The notes: generated from the sequence alone by a model not told the origin. A stretch of DNA of 64,000 bases from an uncultured Raoultella sp. (GCA_900759445.1 CAAEVH010000006.1:1-64000); one strand, 5' to 3'; counted from the stretch's first letter, positions 18,847 to 27,857 are shown. Numbers and translations are program-made.

Positions 18847-18871
18847 TCCCCGGTAGCGTGACGCTTACCGG
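18847..18871 (+). repeat. 16-base direct repeat, right copy, forming a stem-loop after phnV
   Basis: The second TCCCCGGTAGCGTGAC (18847-18862) continues into TTACCGGGG, so CCCCGGTA pairs with TACCGGGG, with an inner GCG/CGC. It is a plausible end-of-operon hairpin but lacks a T-run. Confidence 0.6.
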
Positions 18872-18934
18872 GGGGACATACCTTATTAACCGGACAGGCG
18901 CGTCACGCGCTGCCTCCGGGGGAAAGCTATGGCA

Positions 18935-20314
18935 TCAGAACCACGCCTCAAACATACCGCCGACGTTCAGCGAATCCAGCTGGCTGTCTTTGGTGCCGTT
19001 CACCTTCGCGGTACGTTTATTATCTACCTGGCCACCGGTGACGTAGAAACGCAGCATCGGACGGAATTCCGGCCCCATCCCGATGGCGATATTCTGCGAT
19101 AACGTCAGTTTCCAGCCGTGGTTATCTCCGCCCTGATCGTAATCTACGCGTTGATAGCCCGCTTCCAGCCAGGTCGAATGCACGTCATTCCAGAAGTACA
19201 TCGGACGCACGATCGCCCCGTAGTTTTTACGATTATCGCTATCATCTTTGCCGTTATCGTAATCGTGGAAGGCCAGCAGGTATTCCACCTGCGCCTGCTG
19301 AGTAAACTTGTGGATCCCCTCGAAGCTGGCGTAAACCGCCGTCAGGTCGTCTGTCTTGTTATAGACGCTGTTATCCGAGTTATCCGAGTAGCGCAGAATC
19401 ACCTTATTGACGCCGCTGTCGTTAGTATGGCTCAGCACCAGGCCGCCCTGCCAGGCGTCAAGTCGGGCATCGTCATCCACGGCTTTGGAATCAAAACCGT
19501 AGTTGGCATAGACCTCAACGTCGATCGGGCCCGCTTTCATATTGTGAATTTTCGAGGTCAGCGCATAGTGACCGTCGTCGCCGGTGCCGGAGCCGCCGGT
19601 ACAGGTAATGCGCGATGGGTTAGCTTCGTCGGCCATGACTTCCGGACTACAGGACTCTACCTGCGAAACCGCCGCGACATCGAACTGGACACCGCCGATA
19701 TCGAAGTTTTTCACCCCGGCGCCCTGGCCGTCGTGGTTCATCCAGAAGTAGTCGTTGATGCCCTGCTGTGGACGCTGGTGGAAATCACGACCGGCCCAGA
19801 TATAAGCGCCGGGATTCGATTCCAGCACGTTGGTGACGCCAACGTAGGCCTTCTTGAGGTTAACTTCGTCGCTCCAGTGATCGAACATGACGTTGATGTC
19901 CCAGATGGCGCCCTGGCTGCTCTTAAAGGCTTTGGTAATCTGGAACTCGCCGCCGTTGCCTTCGTTGCCCAGACGGCCGATGGCCGACGCGCCGTTATAG
20001 GAGCCATCGACGCCAACGAACTTCTGATCGCCCGTCTGGAACTGGGCGCCGTAGCGGGCGTAGCCGCTAAACTTCAGGCCGAACGGAATCGCCATATCCG
20101 GCGAAGCGGCGGTGGTTTGCGGGTTGGTAATGACGTCCACTTTCTTATTGGCGGCGGCATCAATTTTAGCCTGACGATCCGCCAGCGCCTTATCGACGGC
20201 TTTCGCCACAATGGCGTCAATTTGTTCCTGAGTAAAATCTTGGGCGAGTACGGAAATTGGGCACAGCGCGGCGACGACCGCCATTGCTAATGGCAGCATT
20301 TTTACAGTTTTCAT
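18935..20314 (-). CDS. LamB/ScrY-like carbohydrate porin
   Basis: 459-residue outer-membrane protein of the maltoporin family. A signal peptide ends at VLAQ. The next 45 residues (FTQEQIDAIVAKAVDKALADRQAKI...) are an alpha-helical, coiled-coil-like extension as in ScrY and BglH, absent from LamB. The barrel starts at IPFGLKFSGYARYGAQFQTG and includes the LamB signature stretches EFQITKAFKSSQGAIWDINVMFDHWSD, YIWAGRDFHQRPQQGINDYFWMNHDGQGAGV and FEAWF at the C-terminus. An external loop holds a cysteine pair (SCSPEVMADE..ITCTGG). It is the last gene of the cellobiose-type PTS operon and probably serves oligosaccharide entry for that PTS. Exact sugar is unknown. Confidence 0.9.
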   Translation of the reverse strand: MKTVKMLPLAMAVVAALCPISVLAQDFTQEQIDAIVAKAVDKALADRQAKIDAAANKKVDVITNPQTTAASPDMAIPFGLKFSGYARYGAQFQTGDQKFVGVDGSYNGASAIGRLGNEGNGGEFQITKAFKSSQGAIWDINVMFDHWSDEVNLKKAYVGVTNVLESNPGAYIWAGRDFHQRPQQGINDYFWMNHDGQGAGVKNFDIGGVQFDVAAVSQVESCSPEVMADEANPSRITCTGGSGTGDDGHYALTSKIHNMKAGPIDVEVYANYGFDSKAVDDDARLDAWQGGLVLSHTNDSGVNKVILRYSDNSDNSVYNKTDDLTAVYASFEGIHKFTQQAQVEYLLAFHDYDNGKDDSDNRKNYGAIVRPMYFWNDVHSTWLEAGYQRVDYDQGGDNHGWKLTLSQNIAIGMGPEFRPMLRFYVTGGQVDNKRTAKVNGTKDSQLDSLNVGGMFEAWF

Positions 20315-20416
20315 AATTATCTCGCTTTTAATAATTCATATATTCAGATAATAGCCATCCCGCCAGGATAAGCTGGTTTATTTATTTTGGGTACAGTTGT
20401 TAAATATTTATATAAA

Positions 20417-20719
20417 TTAACGCTGGTATAAATGAATTAATTCTTCTGAAAATTCACGCGCTAGCAGTGAATTCATTAAATGATCCTGAGCATGCACCAT
20501 AATTAACGTCATTGGCTGGCGCGCCTCACCGACATCCTGCTCGATGAGCCGGGTCTGCATCAGGTGCGCGCGGCGGGCGTAGCCGTCGGCTTCATTCAGG
20601 AGTAATTTGGCTTCATTAATATTTCCACTACGGGCGGCATGTAACGCTTCAAAACATAATGAGCGTGACTGTCCCGCATTCACGATAATTTCCATTACCG
20701 CTTCTTCTAGATCAATCAT
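20417..20719 (-). CDS. PTS lactose/cellobiose-family IIA component
   Basis: 100-residue cytosolic phosphocarrier. The family fold is a trimer of helical bundles. EAVMEIIVNAGQSRSLCFEALHAARSGNINEAKLLLNEADGYARRAHLMQTRLI matches ChbA/LacF, and the phosphorylated histidine lies in the IMVHAQDHLMNS motif. It receives phosphate from HPr and hands it to IIB. It lies between the IIC gene and the porin gene on the minus strand, with an AT-rich 133-base gap upstream that contains a small hairpin (CAGCGG/CCGCTG). Confidence 0.92.
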   Translation of the reverse strand: MIDLEEAVMEIIVNAGQSRSLCFEALHAARSGNINEAKLLLNEADGYARRAHLMQTRLIEQDVGEARQPMTLIMVHAQDHLMNSLLAREFSEELIHLYQR

Positions 20720-20852
20720 AATATTACCTGAGATGATTAATTTTATTATTTAAAGAATATAGCGAAAATTCCTTTTTCGCATTATTCGGAGATGATGGTA
20801 TTTTATTATTTAAATTTTACGGAAAACATTCCGCCAGCGGTATTGCCGCTGA

Positions 20853-22178
20853 TTACTGGCTGACGGTTTCGGCAACCGGTACGCTATTTTTTGCTTTTTC
20901 TACTTCAGTTTTCATTAAAGAGCGTTCATAGGCGCGCAGGAACGGCAGGTAGATAACCGCTGACATCACCATACAAATGAGGCACATGATGACCGGACTT
21001 AAGGTCCAGTTAGCCGCCCAGGAGGCACCTATCGGTGCTGGGGTCGTCCACGGCGTCAGCGACACGACCTGCGTCAGCCAGCCGAGGCGGGTTGCGCCAT
21101 AGGCCAGGATAGCGTTGATCATCGGGACGAAAACGAACGGGATAAACATCATCGGGTTCATAATTATCGGCGCCCCAAACAGGATCGGCTCATTAATATT
21201 AAAGAAGCTGGGCACGATGCCCATTTTGCCGATGGTACGCAGGTGCGTCACGCGGCTACGCAGCAGCAGGAAGGCCAGCGGTAAGGTTGAACCCACGCCG
21301 CCAATCAGCAGATAGTGGTCCCAGAAACCTTGCAGATACACGTGCGGCAGGGCGGCACCGGCTGCCAGAGCCGCCTGGTTTGCCGACAGGTTTGCCATCC
21401 AGAACGGGTTCATAATTCCGGTGACAATCAGCGAGCCGTGGATCCCGGCAAACCAGAAGATCTGGCACATCAGCACGGAAAGCAGAATCGCGGGCAGGGA
21501 GTCGGAAGCGGATACCAGCGGTTCCAGTAGGTGCATAATCGCCTGCGGCAGGATCATGCCGGTCTGGGCTTCGATAAACAGGTTTAGCGGATGCAAGGTG
21601 CCAATCACCACCAGGACCGGGATCAGGATTTCAAACGAACGGGCGACGCCGGTTGGCACCTCTTTCGGCAGGCGAATGGTAATGTTGTTCTGCTTCAGCC
21701 ACGCGTAGACGCGGGTGGAGTAAATGGCGGTAATCAGCGCGGTAAAGATCCCCTGACCTGACAGGTACTGCGTCGAGATTTTACCGTCAGCATAAGGGGC
21801 CGCCACCAGTAAAAAGGCCATGAATGCCAGCAGGCCGGACATCACCGGGTCGAGTTGAAACTGGCGTCCCAGACTGGCGCCAATACCGACGGAAATAAAG
21901 AACGTCATCACCCCCATGCTGAGGTTGAACGGCAGCATCAGCTGTTCGCGGTACTGCTGCGAGAAATCGAGCCAGCCGCGAGCAAAACCATTAGTGGTAT
22001 CCGGTGAAAAGGGAGGAAAGATAAATACCAGCATGAAAGAGCCGATGATCATAAACGGCAATGCGGCAGTGAAGCCATCGCGAATAGCGATAACATACTT
22101 CTGCTGCCCAAGGCGTCCTGCCAGCGGAGTAATAGATTGCTCGATCACGGCAATCATGGACTGATACAGAGAGCTCAT
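20853..22178 (-). CDS. PTS lactose/cellobiose-family IIC permease
   Basis: About 441 residues, membrane component of a cellobiose-type PTS that translocates and phosphorylates its beta-glucoside substrate. Conserved family features include PFMIIGSFMLVFIFPPFSP, the long hydrophobic segments and the late-IIC PSFFNINEPILFGAPIIMNPMMFIPFVFVPMINAI region, which holds the sugar-binding NEP motif. I use ATG 22178 with AGAGG seven bases upstream, rather than the GTG at 22184. IIB lies 11-12 bases before. No IIA or IIB domain is fused. Confidence 0.93.
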   Translation of the reverse strand: MSSLYQSMIAVIEQSITPLAGRLGQQKYVIAIRDGFTAALPFMIIGSFMLVFIFPPFSPDTTNGFARGWLDFSQQYREQLMLPFNLSMGVMTFFISVGIGASLGRQFQLDPVMSGLLAFMAFLLVAAPYADGKISTQYLSGQGIFTALITAIYSTRVYAWLKQNNITIRLPKEVPTGVARSFEILIPVLVVIGTLHPLNLFIEAQTGMILPQAIMHLLEPLVSASDSLPAILLSVLMCQIFWFAGIHGSLIVTGIMNPFWMANLSANQAALAAGAALPHVYLQGFWDHYLLIGGVGSTLPLAFLLLRSRVTHLRTIGKMGIVPSFFNINEPILFGAPIIMNPMMFIPFVFVPMINAILAYGATRLGWLTQVVSLTPWTTPAPIGASWAANWTLSPVIMCLICMVMSAVIYLPFLRAYERSLMKTEVEKAKNSVPVAETVSQ

Positions 22179-22189
22179 TTGCACACCTC

Positions 22190-22504
22190 TTATTGCGCCG
22201 GATTAATCAGCGACAGCGCATAATCCAGGACGTTATCTCCCCGTTGCATCCCGTAGTCCATGGCATTAATAGGCTGGACCGGAATATTCAGGGAGGCGGC
22301 TTTTTCTGACAATGTTTTCAACATGTATTTCACCTGCGGACCAAGAAGTACCACCTGGTACTGCGGAAACTGCATGTCAAATTCGGAAACGCCGTAGGCG
22401 TCAATCTGCACCGGCAGGTTACGTTCTTTCGCCACGTCGACCATCTTCCTGACCAGCAAACTTGTGGACATCCCGGCAGAGCAGCACAGCATAATCTTGT
22501 ACAT
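22190..22504 (-). CDS. PTS lactose/cellobiose-family IIB component
   Basis: About 104 residues with the IIB active-site motif CSAGMSTSLLVRKM near the N-terminus; the phosphorylated Cys is in the CSAGMST P-loop. First gene of the minus-strand operon (IIB, IIC, IIA, porin). The GTG at 22510 is an alternative start, but ATG 22504 gives the usual family N-terminus (MYKIMLCCSAG). Two GGAAAxxxxTTTCC operators lie between it and the divergent LacI gene. No phospho-beta-glucosidase gene is in the operon. Confidence 0.92.
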   Translation of the reverse strand: MYKIMLCCSAGMSTSLLVRKMVDVAKERNLPVQIDAYGVSEFDMQFPQYQVVLLGPQVKYMLKTLSEKAASLNIPVQPINAMDYGMQRGDNVLDYALSLINPAQ

Positions 22505-22559
22505 CGACACTCATCCTCAAAATGTAAAAAGTTATTGCGTGGATGATTTGATATCAGAC

Positions 22560-22573
22560 GGAAACCGGTTTCC
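22560..22573. promoter_or_regulatory. LacI-type operator, proximal to the PTS operon
   Basis: GGAAACCGGTTTCC is a perfect 14-base palindrome 56 bases before the IIB start. It has the even-spaced form with a CG centre typical of LacI/GalR proteins. Confidence 0.7.
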
Positions 22574-22684
22574 ATTCATAAAAAACAGAACTGTGATGAC
22601 TGTCAAGATCTTCTCCTTATAGCGCTAATTAATTGGATTCTGCTCACAGATTTCGGCCGGTTTGGCGATGTTTTTCCATGAAAC

Positions 22685-22699
22685 GGAAAATCGGTTTCC
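22685..22699. promoter_or_regulatory. Second LacI-type operator candidate
   Basis: GGAAAATCGGTTTCC is a near match to the palindrome at 22560-22573, with one extra base in the centre, about 125 bases away, and about 100 bases before the LacI start. A pair of sites could allow looping and self-control. Confidence 0.5.
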
Positions 22700-22798
22700 A
22701 AATGAAAAGGGAAACGGATATACTGGCGATGGTTATAATTGAAGCGATTCAGGGCCGGGGATGTACAGGGATCGGACGGGCCCTGTCAGGGGATAATG

Positions 22799-23740
22799 AT
22801 GTCTACAATCAATGATGTATCACGTTTAGCAGGGGTGTCTAAAGCCACCGTCTCTCGGGTTTTGAGCGGTTCGCGCGGCGTCAAAGAGGCCAGCCGTCAG
22901 GCGGTACTGCAGGCGGCAGAAGAACTCAATTACCGACCCAATATGATAGCCCAGTCGCTGCTTAGCCAGAGCACCGGCTGTATCGGCGTGATTTGTGCTC
23001 AGGACAATATTAATCAAACGACCAGCTATCTGTATGCTCTGGAAAAACAGCTGAGCCTGCATCAGAAGCATCTCCTTCTGCGCTTTGCCAACACGCGCGC
23101 CGGCGTGATGAGCGCCCTCGAAGAGCTCAGCTGCGGCCTGTGTGATGATGTGTTGATTATCGGCGCGCGGTTTCCATTAAATATCGACCGGCCGGATGTG
23201 GCGCTGATTGACTGCCTGGAAAGCGAAGGGGTGAACAATATTCAGTTTGACCACGCATTTGCGGCGGAAACGGCCTGTAACTACCTGATTAGCCAGGGGC
23301 GGCGACAGATTGCGTTAATTCATCCGGAAGGGAGCGGCTTTGCCGACCAGGTTTTGCTGGGCTACAAACATGCGCTGGAAAAAAATTTCCTGCCGTTTAA
23401 TCGCAACCTGGTATTCCTCGACAGCACATCGCCGTCGGTGGCGGTGCAGGAACTGGTGAACAATGCGACCACCTTGAATTTCAATGCGTTACTGGTTGCC
23501 GACGAGCAACAGGCTCAGCATATTGTGCCACAGCTGCTGGCGTTCAACCGGGCGGTGCCGGAAAAAGTCATGGTGTTCAGCCTGGCCGGATCGTTACAGC
23601 TGCCCGGTATTCCGACCATCCCGGCAATTGAGTATTCGATGGACGCCATGGCGGCACGCATCGTCAGCTGGCTGACGGAAAAAACCCAGATGCTCGGCGG
23701 CAGCATGTTGCGCGGTGATTTAATTATTCCGAAGCGCTAA
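22799..23740 (+). CDS. LacI-family repressor of the cellobiose-type PTS operon
   Basis: 313 residues. HTH and hinge are at the N-terminus: STINDVSRLAGVSKATVSRVLSGSRGVKEASRQAVLQAAEELNYRPNMIAQSLLSQ. A periplasmic-binding-type ligand domain follows. ATG 22799 is chosen over 22796 because AGGGG is then six bases upstream. It reads away from the PTS-porin operon. The gap holds two operator candidates (22560-22573, 22685-22699). The effector is likely the phosphorylated or free beta-glucoside. It resembles AscG but I cannot assign an orthologue. A strong terminator follows. Confidence 0.9.
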   Translation: MSTINDVSRLAGVSKATVSRVLSGSRGVKEASRQAVLQAAEELNYRPNMIAQSLLSQSTGCIGVICAQDNINQTTSYLYALEKQLSLHQKHLLLRFANTRAGVMSALEELSCGLCDDVLIIGARFPLNIDRPDVALIDCLESEGVNNIQFDHAFAAETACNYLISQGRRQIALIHPEGSGFADQVLLGYKHALEKNFLPFNRNLVFLDSTSPSVAVQELVNNATTLNFNALLVADEQQAQHIVPQLLAFNRAVPEKVMVFSLAGSLQLPGIPTIPAIEYSMDAMAARIVSWLTEKTQMLGGSMLRGDLIIPKR

Positions 23741-23760
23741 GCGCCCCTTCTGAACCTCGA

Positions 23761-23788
23761 CCCGCGGCTTTAACACCGCGGGTTTTTT
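23761..23788 (+). terminator. Intrinsic terminator of the LacI gene
   Basis: CCCGCGG pairs with CCGCGGG across an 8-base loop and is followed by seven T residues. It lies 20 bases after the LacI stop. Confidence 0.9.
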
Positions 23789-23885
23789 TATACCGACCTT
23801 TTTGCTGCCCACTTCACAATATAAACAGAACTCATAGCTGCCGCCGGTTTTTTGAACCGGACAGCGCCCGGTGACTACCTTAAGT

Positions 23886-23903
23886 TGAATACGAAAGTTC
23901 AAT
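23886..23903. promoter_or_regulatory. LysR-type inverted repeat before the gallate transporter
   Basis: TTGAATACGAAAGTTCAA contains TTGAA / TTCAA arms separated by 8 bases, 54 bases before the MFS start. It fits a LysR-type site for the regulator encoded at 26600-27820, but arms also occur by chance in AT-rich DNA. Confidence 0.4.
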
Positions 23904-23956
23904 ACCAAAAATCATTAACCAGAACATTCGTATCGCCTGCTTAAGGAAGTCACCCT

Positions 23957-25327
23957 ATGAATCACCCTCGTGTTGTCGACGTGAAGTCGTGGATCGATGC
24001 CCGACCGATCTCACGTTTTCAGTGGAACGTCCTGCTGCTGTGTTTTGTCATCATTATGCTTGATGGCTACGATGCGGCGGTGATGGGTTTTATCGCCCCG
24101 GCTCTGATTGAAGACTGGGGCATCAGTCGGGCCGAAATGGGGCCGATCCTCGGGGCCGCCATGTTTGGCGTAGCCCTCGGCGCGCTGGTTGCCGGCCCGC
24201 TTTCCGATCGTTACGGTCGCAAGCGTATTCTGCTGTGGTCGGTGGCCTTTTTTGCTCTCTTCAGCCTTGCCGCCGCGCTGGCGCAGAGCCCGTCACAGCT
24301 GGCGCTGATGCGCTTTCTCACCGGGCTGGGGCTGGGGGCGGTGATGCCAAACTGCGTGACGCTGGTGGCGGAATATATGCCCGAACGTCGTAAGGGGCTG
24401 ATGATCACCCTGATGTACAGCGGCTTTAACGTCGGCTCCGGGCTGGGCGGCTTTATCGCCGCAGGTCTGCTGTCGCATTACAGCTGGCATTCGGCGCTGA
24501 TATTCGGCGGCGTACTGCCGCTGGTGGTGCTGCCGTTCATGGTCGTCATGCTGCCGGAGTCGGCGATGAATATGGTGGCGCGTCGCTTACCGGGTGAGCA
24601 TATTGCCCGGGTCCTCAACCGTCTGGGCGGCAGCTTCGATAGCAGCACCGTCTTTCAGCTCAATGCGCCGCAAATCTCACGGCGCAGTAAGGTGGCGCAG
24701 CTGTTTCGCAACGGCTATGCGCGCGGCACGCTCGCCCTGTGGCTGACCTATTTTATGGGGCTGTTTGTGATTTATCTGCTCAACGGCTGGCTGCCCACGA
24801 TTTTACGTTCTGGTGGATTGTCGCTGCAGCAGGCGGCGATTATCACCGGTCTGTTCCAGCTGGGCGGCCCGCTGGGGGGGATCCTTGTCGGTTATCTGAT
24901 GGACCGCGGCTCGGCAAAAGCGGTGATTGCGGTGACCTATTTCCTCGGCTGTATGTGTCTGTTAACCCAGGGGCTGATGGACTTCGGCTCGGCGGCGCTG
25001 GCGGTGCTGATCTTTATCAGCGGCATGTGTATTAACGGCGCGCAAAATGGCCTGCAGGCCTACTCGCCGGCCTACTATCAGACCGAAATTCGCGCCACCG
25101 GCGTTAGCTGGATGCACGGTATTGGCCGTAGCGGAGCGATACTTAGCTCTACCCTCGGTGGCGTGATTATGCTCGCCGTACCGGGCCACTCTTCAATATT
25201 TTTGGTGCTGGCGCTACCGGCCTGCCTGGCGGGGATCGCGATTTTACTGCACCGTATGAACCACCCTAAGCCTCGGCAAACAGAGGCGGACCTGAACGCG
25301 CTGTCGCAAACGTTGCATAACCGATAA
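23957..25327 (+). CDS. galT: MFS aromatic acid:H+ symporter, probable gallate transporter
   Basis: 456 residues, 12 helices, aromatic acid:H+ symporter (AAHS) branch of the MFS. The branch hallmark DGYD is present in TM1 (IIMLDGYDAAVMGFIAPAL), followed by GALVAGPLSDRYGRKR, and MPNCVTLVAEYMPERRKG in the TM4-5 region. It is immediately upstream (13 bases) of the gallate dioxygenase gene. The pairing is as in Pseudomonas putida galT-galA. A related possibility is a hydroxyphenylpropionate or protocatechuate carrier. Linkage favours gallate, which is inference. Start ATG 23957 has AAGGAAG upstream. Confidence 0.85.
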   Translation: MNHPRVVDVKSWIDARPISRFQWNVLLLCFVIIMLDGYDAAVMGFIAPALIEDWGISRAEMGPILGAAMFGVALGALVAGPLSDRYGRKRILLWSVAFFALFSLAAALAQSPSQLALMRFLTGLGLGAVMPNCVTLVAEYMPERRKGLMITLMYSGFNVGSGLGGFIAAGLLSHYSWHSALIFGGVLPLVVLPFMVVMLPESAMNMVARRLPGEHIARVLNRLGGSFDSSTVFQLNAPQISRRSKVAQLFRNGYARGTLALWLTYFMGLFVIYLLNGWLPTILRSGGLSLQQAAIITGLFQLGGPLGGILVGYLMDRGSAKAVIAVTYFLGCMCLLTQGLMDFGSAALAVLIFISGMCINGAQNGLQAYSPAYYQTEIRATGVSWMHGIGRSGAILSSTLGGVIMLAVPGHSSIFLVLALPACLAGIAILLHRMNHPKPRQTEADLNALSQTLHNR

Positions 25328-25340
25328 GTGGAGTTACCTT

Positions 25341-26603
25341 ATGGCCAGAATACTCGGCGGGATCGCCGTTTCTCATACCCCGACCATCGGCTTTGCCGTC
25401 GATCATCACAAACAGCAGGACGCGGCATGGGCACCTATTTTCCAGAGCTTTGAGCCGCTGCAGCGCTGGCTTGATGAGAAAAAACCGGATGCGCTGGTCT
25501 ATATCTTCAATGACCATGTGACCGCCTTTTTCTTCGACCACTACTCGACGTTTACGCTCGGGATTGATAACGAATACGATGTGGCAGACGAAGGGGGTGG
25601 CCCGCGCGATCTGCCGCCGGTAAAAGGCGATGCGGCGCTCTCCAGGCATATTGGCGCGAGCCTGATGGCGGACGAGTTTGATATGTCGTTCTTTATGAAC
25701 AAAAAGCTCGACCACGGCCTGTTCTCTCCGCTTTCGGCGCTGCTGCCGTGGCAGCAGGAGACGGGATGGCCGACGCGGGTGATCCCATTGCAAATCGGCG
25801 TGTTGCAATTCCCGGTGCCCAGCGCCCGGCGCTGCTACAAGCTTGGCCAGGCGCTGCGCCGGGCGATCGAAAGCTACCCGCAAGATATCAACGTGGCGAT
25901 CGTCGCGACCGGGGGCCTGTCGCATCAGGTTCATGGCGAGCGCTGTGGTTTCAACAATCCGCAGTGGGACGCGCAGTTCGTTGATATGCTGGTTAATGAT
26001 CCGGAAAAGCTGGCTGAAATGACGCTTGGCGAGTACGCCACGCTTGGGGGGATGGAAGGGTCTGAAGTGATTATGTGGCTGGTCATGCGCGGCGCGCTGT
26101 CGGCGAATGTGACTGAAACCTGGCGTGACTACTACCTGCCGTCAATGACCGGCATCGCCACCCTGATTCTGGAAAATAATGCCCGTACTCCGCCGGTGGA
26201 TACCCTTAGCCGCCATCGTCAGCACATGGCACAGCAGCTGGCTGGCGTAGAAAAGCTGCCGGGGACCTATCCGTTCACCCATGAACGGAGCCTGAATAGC
26301 CTGCGGTTGAACAGTTTCCTCCACCAGTTGATCCAGCCCGCCTGGCGCGAGCGTTTTCTCAAGCAACCGCAGGCGCTTTACGCCGAAGCGGGGCTCAGCG
26401 AAGAGGAGCAACGTCTGCTCGATGAGCGCGACTGGCGTGGGCTGATTCAGTACGGCGCCAGCTTTTTCCTGCTGGAGAAAATGGGGGCGGTGGTGGGCGT
26501 ATCCAACCTGCATATCTACGCCGCCATGCGCGGACAGACGCTGGAAGAGTTCCAGAAAACGCGAAATCAGCAGGTGACTTACTCGGTGGCCGGAACCCGT
26601 TAA
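25341..26603 (+). CDS. galA: Gallate dioxygenase
   Basis: 420 residues, an extradiol dioxygenase of the LigB superfamily with the LigA-like and LigB-like parts in one chain, the layout of GalA from Pseudomonas putida. It opens gallate to 4-oxalomesaconate with ferrous iron. Likely iron ligands lie in GGIAVSHTPTIG (His about 12) and IFNDHVTAFFFD (His about 57-60). The N-terminal catalytic LigB-like domain runs to about residue 280 with GGLSHQVHGERCG, and the C-terminal domain (about 300-420) carries the small LigA-like helical part. It overlaps the convergent LysR gene by four bases. Next in the pathway are the hydratase, aldolase and tautomerase genes to the right. Confidence 0.9.
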   Translation: MARILGGIAVSHTPTIGFAVDHHKQQDAAWAPIFQSFEPLQRWLDEKKPDALVYIFNDHVTAFFFDHYSTFTLGIDNEYDVADEGGGPRDLPPVKGDAALSRHIGASLMADEFDMSFFMNKKLDHGLFSPLSALLPWQQETGWPTRVIPLQIGVLQFPVPSARRCYKLGQALRRAIESYPQDINVAIVATGGLSHQVHGERCGFNNPQWDAQFVDMLVNDPEKLAEMTLGEYATLGGMEGSEVIMWLVMRGALSANVTETWRDYYLPSMTGIATLILENNARTPPVDTLSRHRQHMAQQLAGVEKLPGTYPFTHERSLNSLRLNSFLHQLIQPAWRERFLKQPQALYAEAGLSEEEQRLLDERDWRGLIQYGASFFLLEKMGAVVGVSNLHIYAAMRGQTLEEFQKTRNQQVTYSVAGTR

Positions 26604-27820
26604 CCTTGCGCGACCTGCCGCTGGATAAAGCTGAGCAGTGCCTGGGTCGCCGGCGACGGCAAACTGCCCGCGCGGAAGGTTAGCCCGATGCGGCGGGTGG
26701 TATCCGGCAGCTGCACCGGCAGGACGGTCAGCAGGCCATTGTCGATTTCGAAACACATCTGGCTGGCGGAAACTGCCGCCAGCATATCAGAGTCGCGTAG
26801 CAGGCCGCGCACCATCGCCGCATCTCCTGTCTCCACGGTTGGCTGCGGCAAAGGTAATCCCAATGTCAGAAACGCCCGCTCCAGCAGGCGTCGTGCCGGA
26901 GCATTCGAGCGTGGCAGTACCCATTGCGCGGCCGCTAGCTGACTCAGTGGGTCGGGGTGGCGAAGCAGCGGGTGCTCGTTGCGCAGAAGAATCAACATAT
27001 CTTCCTCAAACAGCGCCTCGCAGCTCAGGTCCGGCAGCTCTTCATCCTGACGCAGCGCGCCGATAATAAAATCGATGTGCCCCGCGCGCATGTCGGAAAC
27101 CAACGACTCATACGGACTTTCGTTGGTCATCACCATAATCCCCGGATGATGCGCCAGAAAGGCGCTAATCGCCGCAGGCAGCAGCCGGGTACGGCTGAGC
27201 GGCAGGGCGCCGATGCGCACGCTACCCTCAAGCACCCCCCGACGGGCGGCAAGATCGCTCCAGATATTCTCCAGCTCGTTGAGTGCCCGGCTGATGGGCG
27301 GGTACAGCAGGTCTGCTGCCGGCGTCGGGCGGACGCCTTCCGGTGTCCGGCGAAACAGCGCGGAATCGGCGCCTTTTTCCAGAATTTTCAGCGCCGCGCT
27401 GACCGCCGGCTGGGTGATACCCAGCTGCGTGGCGACGGTCTGCGTGTGGTTGACATGGTAGAGCTGCAGAAAAATCTCCAGCCGCCGGGTATTAAACAGC
27501 CAGCCGGCGTCCGGCAGCGCCGATGAGGCGCGGGCTTTCAGCTTGTGCAACAGGGCGGGAATCGCCTGTAAATCACCGATCGCGCGCAGGGCGCGCGGCA
27601 GAATACATTTACCGTACTCTGTCGCCACCATCCCGCTGTAGTGGCGCTCGAATAGCGTCACGTTCAGCGCCGCTTCCAGATCGCGGATTGCCCGGGTGAT
27701 CGCCGACTGTGTACGAAATAAGTCATCAGCGGCACGCGAGACGCTACCGCGCTGAGCGACCTGGCAGAAGAAGCGTAGCTGCATGATATTTATCGTCTTA
27801 TCGTATTTTCTCTTCAACAT
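26600..27820 (-). CDS. galR: LysR-family regulator of the gallate locus
   Basis: About 394-406 residues. The HTH is LRFFCQVAQRGSVSRAADDLFRTQSAITRAIRDLEAALNVTLFERH. The protein is longer than usual LysR proteins because a second HTH-like segment occurs at about residues 105-170 (RRLEIFLQLYHVNHTQTVATQLGITQPAVSAALKILEKGADSALFRRTPEGVRPTPAADL), followed by the effector domain. Tandem HTH domains of this kind occur in the GalR/LigR-like group. Its start is ATG 27820 or more likely 27784 (MQLRFFC); neither has a strong ribosome site. It is convergent with galA and divergent from galB. A GTTGT/ACAAC repeat lies between it and galB. Confidence 0.85.
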   Translation of the reverse strand: MLKRKYDKTINIMQLRFFCQVAQRGSVSRAADDLFRTQSAITRAIRDLEAALNVTLFERHYSGMVATEYGKCILPRALRAIGDLQAIPALLHKLKARASSALPDAGWLFNTRRLEIFLQLYHVNHTQTVATQLGITQPAVSAALKILEKGADSALFRRTPEGVRPTPAADLLYPPISRALNELENIWSDLAARRGVLEGSVRIGALPLSRTRLLPAAISAFLAHHPGIMVMTNESPYESLVSDMRAGHIDFIIGALRQDEELPDLSCEALFEEDMLILLRNEHPLLRHPDPLSQLAAAQWVLPRSNAPARRLLERAFLTLGLPLPQPTVETGDAAMVRGLLRDSDMLAAVSASQMCFEIDNGLLTVLPVQLPDTTRRIGLTFRAGSLPSPATQALLSFIQRQVAQG

Positions 27821-27837
27821 TCTGTACCAGGCGCCAG

Positions 27838-27857
27838 GTTGTGAGCTTTCCTACAAC
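27838..27857. promoter_or_regulatory. LysR-type inverted repeat between galR and galB
   Basis: GTTGT at 27838-27842 and ACAAC at 27853-27857 with a 10-base spacer form an imperfect LysR-type site in the divergent promoter region. No -10/-35 pair is obvious. Binding by GalR is inference. Confidence 0.35.

Noticed and set aside
19118..20290. Long plus-strand frame opposite the LamB-like porin
   Set aside because: It lies fully within the porin gene on the other strand, has no domain, and the porin match is clear.
25266..25934. Minus-strand frame opposite galT/galA
   Set aside because: No family features and fully inside two recognised genes.
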